DNA from: Nerophis ophidion
Taxonomy: Eukaryota > Chordata > Actinopteri > Syngnathiformes > Syngnathidae
DNA: 64,000 nt
Direction of reading: 5' to 3'
NCBI RefSeq assembly: GCF_033978795.1
Contig: NC_084618.1
Coordinates: forward strand, 9,144,892-9,208,891
A program made the position numbers and the translations under genes. The notes under the pieces were generated by a model that saw only the letters and a list, made by a program, of their open reading frames with translations, ran no database searches and was not told the DNA's origin. Below are positions 56,946 to 64,000 of this stretch, piece after piece (position 1 is the stretch's first letter; each line of letters begins with the position of its first letter).

Positions 56946-58250
56946 CAAACCCCGTTTCCATATGAGTTGGGAAATTTTTCCGGTCCCGGAATATCCCTAA
57001 ATAAAGATTTAAAGTGCCTTATTTTCGCTATCTTCGAAACCACTATCCATTTCCCTGTGACGTCATACAGTGCTGCCAATACAAACAACATGGCGGTTAC
57101 CACAGCAAGATATAGCGACATTAGCTCGGATTCAGACTCGGATTTCAGCAGCTTAAGCAATTCAACAGATTACGCATGTATTGAAACAGTTGGTCGGAGT
57201 ATGGAGGCATATAGCGAAAACGAAATTGAAGAAGAAACTGAAGCTATTGAGCGAAAAGCTATCGACGCTATTCGGCCATAGCGTGGGTGTACCTAATAAA
57301 GTGGCCCATAGCATGGCTGCCTTATTAGCATCGCCGGTAAAAATGTGCGGACCAAACGATCAGGACTTTCGCATCTTGTGACGCTGGAGCAACTTAAATC
57401 TGTCGATTGGTAAGTGTTTGTTTCGCATTTAATGTGGGTATCTAGTTTCAAATGTACATACAGCTGGCGTAAATAGCATGTTAGCATCGATTAGCGTAGC
57501 ATGTTAGCATCGATTAGCTGGCAGTCATGCTGCGACCAAATATGTCTGATTAGCACACAAGTCAACAACATCAACAAAACTCACCTTTGTGATTTTGTTG
57601 ACTTAATCGTTGCAAATGCATCTGCAGGTTATCCATACATCTCTGTGTCATGTCTGTCTTAGCATCGCCGGTCAAATGTGAAGACACTTTGGTACATTCA
57701 ATGGGGGTCTGGCGGAAGACACTTTGGTACATTCAATGGGGGTCTGGCGGGGGACACTCTGGTACATTCAATGGGGTCTGGCGGAAGACACTCTGGTACA
57801 TTCAATGGGGGTCTGGCGGCAGACACTCTGGTACATTCAATGGGGGTCTGGCGGAAGACACTCTGGTACATTCAATGGGGTCTGGCGGCAGATTTCTTGC
57901 CAGTGGTGCAACTTGAATCCCTCCCTGTTAGTGTTGTTACACCCTCCGACAACACACCGTCGAGGCATGATGTCTCCAAGGTTCCAAAAAATAGTCGAAA
58001 AAACGGAAAATAACAGAGCTGAGACCTGGTGTTTGTAATGTGAAAATGAAAATGGCGCGTGTGTTACCTCGGTGACGTCACGTTCTGACCTCATCGCTAA
58101 AAGACCGATAAACAGGAAGGCGTTTGATTTGCCAAAATTCACCCATTTAGAGTTCGGAAATCGGTTAAAAAAATACATGGTCTTTTTTCTGCACCATCAA
58201 GGTATATATTGACGCTTACATAGGTCTGCTGATAATGTTCCCCTTTAAAG
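56946..58250 (-). mobile_element. THAP-domain DNA transposon remnant
   Basis: At 58000-57900 the minus strand encodes MPRRCVVGGCNNTNREGFKL followed by HHW, the start of a C2CH THAP zinc finger, as found in P-element- and Kolobok-like transposases. The right end reads (minus) TTAAAGGGGAACATTATCAG. On the plus strand 57090-57280 encodes an acidic serine/aspartate-rich frame (SDISSDSDSDFSSLSNSTD). A solo Tc1 terminus is fused at the left (56946-56976). Confidence 0.7.
57681..57893. repeat. 35-bp tandem repeat within the THAP element
   Basis: Six copies of GACACTCTGGTACATTCAAT plus GGGGGTCTGGCGGAA, some 34 bp. It disrupts the transposon's coding region. Confidence 0.93.
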
Positions 58251-58254
58251 ATAG

Positions 58255-58860
58255 TCATTCCACTTTTTTTTTTTAAATAGTATTTTAAAAACCTGGCTTA
58301 ACTTTGTAAATAATTCATAACAATGCTTTGTATTTATTATTGTTTTTGTACTGTGTAAATCCAAAAGGCCTCCACAATTATTAAAGATAAATCATGAATA
58401 AATATATTTAATTTTTACTTTCAACGCTTAAATCCTTGAAGCAACATCCGATTTATCTGTAATCTTAGCCATAAATACGTAGATGATTAATAACAACAAT
58501 GCTTTGTATTCATAATTTTTTATTAACTGTATAAATCCAAAAGGCCTCCACTTGTCAAAAAGTTAAAAATAAGTCGTATATCAATATTTGTTTTTTTTTA
58601 CTTTCAACGCTTAAATCCTTAAAACATCTTCCGATCCATCTGTAATGTTAGCCATAAATACGTAAATAATTCATAACAATGCTTCGTATTCATTATTGTT
58701 TTTTGACTGTGTCAATCCAAAAAGCCTCCACTCATAAAGTTGTTAAAAAATAAGTCGTATATCAATATATTTAATTTTTATTTTCAACGCTTAAATCCTT
58801 GAAGCGAATTAGGATCTAGCTGTCGATTATTTACATTTTTGATGTGTAAAAGTAATAAAA
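58255..58860. repeat. Tandem repeat of about 165-180 bp, 3 copies
   Basis: AATCCAAAAGGCCTCCACA, TTTTTACTTTCAACGCTTAA, ATCCTTGAAGC and GCCATAAATACGTA recur three times. Confidence 0.85.
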
Positions 58861-58920
58861 TAATACAAATATTAACATAAACGTACATGTCCTTAATGTT
58901 GCATATTTTGTGTTTTGGCC

Positions 58921-60470
58921 ATAAAGGGTTTTTCTCTAACATTTGACAACCAAATAATTAAACAAGGCGACACGGTAAAGAATCTGGGTATTATCTTTGA
59001 CCCAACTCTCTCCTTTGAGTCACACATTAAAAGCGTTACTAAAACAGCCTTCTTTCATCTCCATAATATCGCTAAAATTCGCTCCATTTTGTCCACTAAA
59101 GACGCTGAGATCATTATCCATGCGTTTGTTACGCCTCGTCTCGATTACTGTAACGTATTATTTTCGGGTCTCCCCATGTCTAGCATTAAAAGATTACAGT
59201 TGGTACAAAATGCGGCTGCTAGACTTTTGACAAGAACAAGAAAGTTTGATCACATTACGCCTTTACTGTATATACCTTTATATACATATATACATACATA
59301 TATACCTATACTGTATATACCTTTATATACATATATACATACATATATACCTATACTGTATATACCTTTATATACATATATACATAGATATATACCTATA
59401 CTGTATATACCTTTATATACATATATACATACATATATACCTATACTGTATATACCTTTATATACATATATACATACATATATACCTATACTGTATATAC
59501 CTTTATATACATATATACATACATATATACCTATACTGTATATACCTTTATATACATATATACATACATATATACCTATACTGTATATACCTTTATATAC
59601 ATATATACATACATATATACCTATACTGTATATACCTTTATATACATATATACATACATATGTACCTATACTGGCTCACCTGCACTGGCTTCCTGTGCAC
59701 TTAAGATGTGACTTTAAGGTTTTACTACTCAGGTATAAAATACTACACGGTCTAGCTCCATCCTATCTTGCCGATTGTATTGTACCATATGTCCCGGCAA
59801 GAAATCTGCCCTCAAAGGACTCCGGCTTATTAGTGATTCCCAGAGCCCAAAAAAAGTCTGCGGGCTATAGAGCGTTTTCATTTCGGGCTCCAGTACTCTG
59901 GAATGCCCTTCCGGTAACAGTTCGAGATGCTACCTCAGTAGAAGCATTTAAGTCTCACCTTAAAACTCATGTGTATACTCTAGCCTTTAAATAGACTCCC
60001 TTTTTAGACCAGTTGATCTGCCGTTTCTTTCCTTTTTCTCCTATGTCCCACTCTCCCTTGTGGAGGGGGTCCGGTCCGATCCGGTGGCCATGTACTGCTT
60101 GCCTGTGTATCGGCTGGGGACATCTCTCCGCTGCTGATCCGCCTCCGCTTGGGATGGTTTCCTGCTGGCTCCGCTGTGAACAGGACTCTCGCTGCTGTGT
60201 TGGATCCGCTTTGGACTGGACTCTCGCGACTGTGTTGGATCCATTATGGATTGAACTTTCACAGTATCATGTTAGACCCGCTCGACATCCATTGCTTTCG
60301 TCATCTCCAAGGTTCTCATAGTCATCATTGTCACCGACGTCCCACTGGGTGTGAGTTTTCCTTGCCCTTATGTGGGCCTACCGAGGATGTCGTGGTGGTC
60401 TGTGCAGCCCTTTGAGACACTAGTGATTTAGGGCTATATAAGTAAACATTGATTGATTGATTGATTGATT
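58921..60470 (+). mobile_element. L2/CR1-like LINE, RT C-terminus and 3' UTR
   Basis: Open frame from about 58915 to 59994: KNLGIIFDPTLSFESHIKSV, TPRLDYCNVLFSGLPMSSIK, RLQLVQNAAARLLTRTRKFD, then an in-frame satellite insertion, then LHWLPVHLRCDFKVLLLRYK and FKSHLKTHVYTLAFK with a stop. This is the thumb/C-terminal part of a non-LTR reverse transcriptase; the endonuclease and catalytic FADD region are absent. The 3' UTR ends TATATAAGTAAACATTGATT with a GATT tail. Confidence 0.93.
59267..59671. repeat. 45-bp satellite inserted in the LINE frame
   Basis: Nine exact-length 45-bp units (TATACCTTTATATACATATA, TACATACATATATACCTATA, CTGTA), translating as a 15-residue repeat YIPLYTYIHTYIPIL. Both edges keep the reverse-transcriptase frame open. 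Confidence 0.95.
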
Positions 60471-60488
60471 ATGCCTCATTTGTAGCTA

Positions 60489-60865
60489 CCGTATTTCCTT
60501 GAATTGCCGCCGGGGCGCTAATTAATTTAAAACCTCTTCTCACTCCTGCGCTTACCAAAGGCATGCGGTAAAAGTAAGCATGCGCTAATTATTTTAAAAC
60601 CTCTTCTCACTCCGGCACTTACCAAAGGTATGCAGTAAACATTTGAGTGTGATGTAAGCCTGGACCTTAAATCCTACTGAATAGCTCTTAATCTTCTTCC
60701 CTTTATGTGATTTCAAATTACCGGTATTGAAATCAGCCTCCTCCATTTAGAAAATGATGACAGGGGAAGTGTCACTCGCTAATTATTTTGGGAAGCGAAT
60801 TTGACCCGGCAGTAATTCAAAGCAGGTGCATACCATATGCCCTGCGGCAATTCAAGGAAATACAG
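60489..60865 (-). mobile_element. TA-flanked MITE-like element, copy 3, deleted
   Basis: CCGTATTTCCTTGAATTGCC ... GGCAATTCAAGGAAATACAG between TA. Contains only the reverse complement of the first transposase fragment. Confidence 0.88.
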
Positions 60866-60867
60866 TA

Positions 60868-61059
60868 TATTTGAGCTCATTTAGTTTCCTTTAAGTCCTC
60901 TTAATTCAATGTATATCTCATGACACACTATCTGTATGTAATATGGCTTTTAAATTTGTTTTGCAGCTTCATTTGTTTTTGTATTTTTGGTCCAAACGGG
61001 CTCTTTTGTCAAACTTGTGTTGGACTTGGATTGTTTCTTCTACGCAAAGGATGATTGGC
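60868..61059. other. Spacer, nothing recognised
   Basis: Short AT-rich spacer. Confidence 0.4.
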
Positions 61060-61945
61060 ACGAGCCAGGCGTGAATGTAAGTACATTTTATTTTACTATT
61101 AACACAAATAAACTACAAAAAGGCAAAAAAGGGCGCGCACAATGGCGTAGAACAAATACTTGGCTACAAAAAAAACAAATGACTAACAAAAAGGCTGCAA
61201 ACTATAAACTTGAAACAAAAACTCTTGCACTGTGGCATGAACAACAAAACTTACGTAGCGTGGACAAAACGAACAGCATAGCATGGCATGAGGCAGATGG
61301 GGAATATGGAGGTAAGGTAAAGTTGCCAGGGCTTCACGGTGGCAGAGGGGTTAGTGCGTCTGCCTCACAATACGAAGGTCCTGCAGTCCTGGGTTCAAAT
61401 CCAGGCTCGGGATCTTTCTGTGTGGAGTTTGCATGTTCTCCCCGTGAATGTGTGGGTTCCCTCCGGGTACTCCGGCTTCCTCCCACTTCCAAAGACATGC
61501 ACCTGGGGTTAGGTTGATTGGCAACACTAAATTCTCCCTAGTGTGTGAATGTGAGTGTGAATGTTGTCTGTCTATCTGTGTTGGCCCTGCGATGAGGTGG
61601 CGACTTGTCCAGGGTGTACCCAGCCTTCCGCACGATTGTAGCTGAGATAGGCGCCAGCGCCCCCCGCGACCCCGAAAGGGAATAAGCGGTAGAAAATGGA
61701 TGGAAATGGATGGTAAAGTTGCCAAACTGAACGCTTGGCCACTGTGGCTTAAATAATAGCTATGATAATGACAAGCAGGTGTGAGAACTGAGGACAGGGG
61801 CGTGACTTGAAGACAAGGTGGAAATCAATGAGTAGCCATGGTGACAAAGAAAACAAGGAAGTGCAAACGCGAGAACTGAAAGTCCAAAAAACAAAACATA
61901 ACATGGCCAAAACAAAACATGATCCAAAGGCGTGGCATCGTTCAA
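61060..61945 (-). mobile_element. Interspersed repeat split by a SINE
   Basis: Shares AACAAACAAGGAAGTGCAAA- and TTTAAGCC-type words with 12690-13150 and 48000-48596. Interrupted at 61329-61712. Confidence 0.65.
61329..61712 (+). mobile_element. Full-length tRNA-headed SINE with 12-bp TSD
   Basis: Head GGGCTTCACGGTGGCAGAGG and B-box GGGTTCAAATCCAGGC, body GTGTGGAGTTTGCATGTTCT and TAGGTTGATTGGCAACACTA, 3' domain GGTGGCGACTTGTCCAGGGT, tail AGAAAATGGATGG. TSD GTAAAGTTGCCA at 61317-61328 and 61713-61724. Reference copy for the fragments elsewhere in the window. Confidence 0.95.
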
Positions 61946-61951
61946 CATTTT

Positions 61952-62220
61952 TGGGACGGCGTGGCGCAGTGGAAGAGTGGCCAAGTGCAACCCGACGGTC
62001 TCTGGTTCAAATCCCACCTAGTACCAACCTCGTCACATCCGTTGTGTCCTTGAGCAAGACACTTCACCCTTGCTCCTGATGGGTGCTGGTTAGCGCCTTG
62101 CATGGCAGCTCCCTCCATCAGTGTGTGAATGTGTGTGTGAATGTGGAAGTAGTGTCAAAGCGCTTTGAGTACTTTGAAGGTAGAAAAGTGCTATATAAGT
62201 ACAACCCATTTATCATTTTG
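61952..62220 (+). mobile_element. tRNA-derived SINE
   Basis: GGGACGGCGTGGCGCAGTGG head, GGTTCAAATCCCACC B-box, GAGCAAGACACTTCACCC, and end AAGTGCTATATAAGTACAAC / CCATTTATCATTT. Same family as 42825-43095. Confidence 0.92.
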
Positions 62221-62379
62221 GGTTGCTGACCCCTGTCCTGCTGCCACTTTTTAATCAGTGGACTTGTTTTGTATTCTTCCAAATATTCTACCACAAATAT
62301 GTGCCATTACCAAAAAATAAACCTCATACCAAAACGATTTAATAGTCTTTCTTAATATTATTATAACTAATACATTTAT

Positions 62380-62674
62380 GATAACGTCTGTGTGTGTGGT
62401 TATGGGCGCATGCGCGTACGCAATTGAGATAACGTCTGTGTGTGTGGTTATGGGCGCATGCGCGCACGCAATTGAGATGACATCTGTGTGTGTGTGGTTA
62501 AGGGCGCATGCGCGTACGCAATTGAGATAACGTCTGTGTGTGTGTGGTTATGGGCGCATGCGCGCACGCAATTGAGATAACGTCTGTGTGTGTGTGGTTA
62601 TGGGCGCATGCGCGCACGCAATTGAGATGACATCTGTGTGTGTGTGGTTAAGGGCGCATGCGCGTACGCAATTG
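62380..62674. repeat. 49-bp repeat with GCGCATGCGC palindromes
   Basis: Six units: GATAACGTCTGTGTGTGTGG, TTATGGGCGCATGCGCGTAC, GCAATTGA. The C/T at GCGCG(T/C)ACGC alternates among units. Confidence 0.95.
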
Positions 62675-62679
62675 CGAGC

Positions 62680-63290
62680 AGACTTATTGGGAAGTAATAC
62701 TAAGAACAGACTTCCCATTTTTGTGGCCGCAGTGTGTGAAAATGTGTCACAAGGAAGAAATAGGACAGAAGGAGAAACATGTGAGTCTGTCTGCCGCCAG
62801 TAGAAACCTTGTAAGTAAGTATTTTCTTGTCTTTTAATGTTTCTTGCTGGCCGTGTTGTGTGTTTGTGACGTCAAATGATGTATCGACAATCTGAATTAG
62901 GCAGCATTCAACTCAGTTTCTCCTAGTTGTTTTTTTTTTAATAGAAATGTGACTTTACGTCTTTAATCAGTAATTAAATACGGCATAAGTTTGTTCCCAT
63001 TTAGTATACAAGTGCAATAAAGTGTTTTGGGATGACGTCACACCTCGATAGCAACTTCCGGGTTTGAAGCTAAAGCTAATTCAAGTTTTCAGAGTCGTTT
63101 TTTTTTATCTTCTAAAAAAGCCCAAAAGAGAACATCTTCAAAGTTAGATATATAAACTGAATAATACATGGAGAAAATGATACATTTGATTAATGAAATT
63201 TCCGTAAAGAGAGGTTTAAATGTCTGTCAAAACGCAAGGCATCATGGGATAGCTAGCAAAGGCATCATGGGATTGCCCGCCTAAATGTAG
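62680..63290 (+). promoter_or_regulatory. Unassigned region with promoter-like words
   Basis: CTTGTAAGTAAG (62809) looks like a splice donor. A CRE-like GATGACGTCAC lies at 63032 and CTTCCGGG at 63055. GGCATCATGGGAT occurs twice (63236, 63261). No exon could be proved. Confidence 0.25.
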
Positions 63291-63292
63291 AT

Positions 63293-63624
63293 GTATCAAT
63301 CAATCAAATCAATGTTTATTTATATAGCCCCAAATCACAAATGTCTCAAAGGCTCCAACACAGCCGCGAGAGTTCAGTTCAAGCGGATCCAAGACAGCAG
63401 CGAGAGTCCCGTCCACAGGAAACCATCTCAAGCGGAGGCGGATCAGCAGCGTAGAGATGTCCCCAACCGATACACAGGCGACCGGTCCATCCTGGGTCCC
63501 GACGAGCGGCCCATCCTGGGTCTCGACTCTGGAGAGCCAGTACTTCATCCATGGTTATCGGACCGGACCCCCTCCACAAGGGAGGGGGGGACATAGGAGA
63601 AAAAAGAAAAGAAGCGGCAGATCA
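63293..63624 (-). mobile_element. L2/CR1-like LINE 3' UTR, minus
   Basis: Reverse complement ends GGGGCTATATAAATAAACAT and TGATTTGATTGATTGA; interior GGATCCGCTTGAACTGAACT matches the LINE 3' UTR at 60130-60460. Confidence 0.85.
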
Positions 63625-63630
63625 AATATA

Positions 63631-64000
63631 CCATATTTCCTTGAATTGGGAATATAGTATGCGCCTGCCTTGAATTACTGTCGGGTTAAACTCGCTTCGC
63701 AAAATAATTGGCACATGCTTAGTATTACTGCCTGCTCAAACTCGTGACGTCACGAGTGACACTTCCCTTGTCATCATTTTCAAAATGGAGGAGGCTGATT
63801 TCAATACTGGTAATTGGAAATCGCATACAGGGAATAAGATTAAGAGCTATTCAGTAGGATTTAAGCTCCAAGCTTACATCACACTCAAATTTTCACTGCA
63901 TGCCTTTGGTAAGTGCTGAAGTGAGAAGAGGTTTTAAAATGATTAGCGCATGCTTACTTTTACCACATGCCTTTGGTAAGTGCAGGAGTGAGAAGAGGTT
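63631..64000 (+). mobile_element. TA-flanked MITE-like element, copy 4, runs off the window
   Basis: CCATATTTCCTTGAATTGGG after TA; includes ATGGAGGAGGCTGATTTCAA and TAAGAGCTATTCAGTAGGAT. Internal deletion relative to copy 1; end not in the window. Confidence 0.88.

Noticed and set aside
56967..57281. Acidic SDSDSD frame as a host protein
   Set aside because: Its flanks match a THAP-type transposon and the frame is short and broken; more likely transposon-derived.
58915..59994. A 359-codon frame considered as a host gene
   Set aside because: It is the C-terminal part of a non-LTR reverse transcriptase with a satellite insertion, followed by a LINE 3' UTR and tail.
61329..61400. tRNA gene at the SINE head
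   Set aside because: A- and B-box-like words exist, but the segment is the head of a 384-bp SINE with TSD and tail; no cloverleaf with anticodon arm was evident.

Overview
The window is animal nuclear DNA, almost certainly from a ray-finned (teleost) fish. It holds one spliced gene with GT/AG introns, Rex3/RTE-like and L2/CR1-like LINE fragments, Tc1-like transposon remnants, tRNA-headed SINEs with GATG tails, and many non-autonomous hAT elements with 8-bp target-site duplications (TSDs). That repertoire is typical of teleosts. I cannot fix the species; a repeat-rich lineage is likely. Nothing bacterial or viral is visible.

The one clear host gene is RETSAT (all-trans-retinol 13,14-reductase) on the minus strand. 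Eleven coding exons run from the ATG at 50277 down to the TGA at 23125. Every junction is GT/AG, all phases agree, and the joined length is 1842 nt (613 residues), close to the 610 residues of the human enzyme. The gene looks intact.

The unusual part is its introns. Intron 8 (3.06 kb) is almost wholly one 38-bp minisatellite. Introns 6 and 9 are filled by one and the same palindrome-bearing tandem repeat. Intron 7 carries eight 84-bp units that duplicate the exon 8 acceptor. Intron 1 (10.9 kb) carries 3.2 kb of a 21/42-bp repeat made of CTAATTAG boxes. The 3' flank has a 40-bp array.

Left of the gene (1-22.8 kb) are a GC/CCAAT/CRE promoter-like block at the left edge, a nest of at least four hAT elements (800-5323), smaller hAT elements, TA-flanked MITE-like elements carrying two transposase start fragments, Tc1 remnants, and a chain of minisatellites (20-bp CRE array, 23-bp hairpin array, 28-bp, 14-bp and 43-bp arrays). 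Right of the gene (50.3-64 kb) are the RETSAT promoter region, a Tc1-like element, a 4-kb array of about 66 bp units, a THAP-domain transposon remnant, an L2-like LINE with an in-frame 45-bp satellite inside its reverse-transcriptase frame, more SINE/MITE copies, and six tandem GCGCATGCGC palindromes.

No operon or multi-gene system is present. The point of interest is one housekeeping metabolic gene whose introns have been taken over by several independent tandem repeats, many with units resembling transcription-factor or splice sites. Function of those arrays is inference only.
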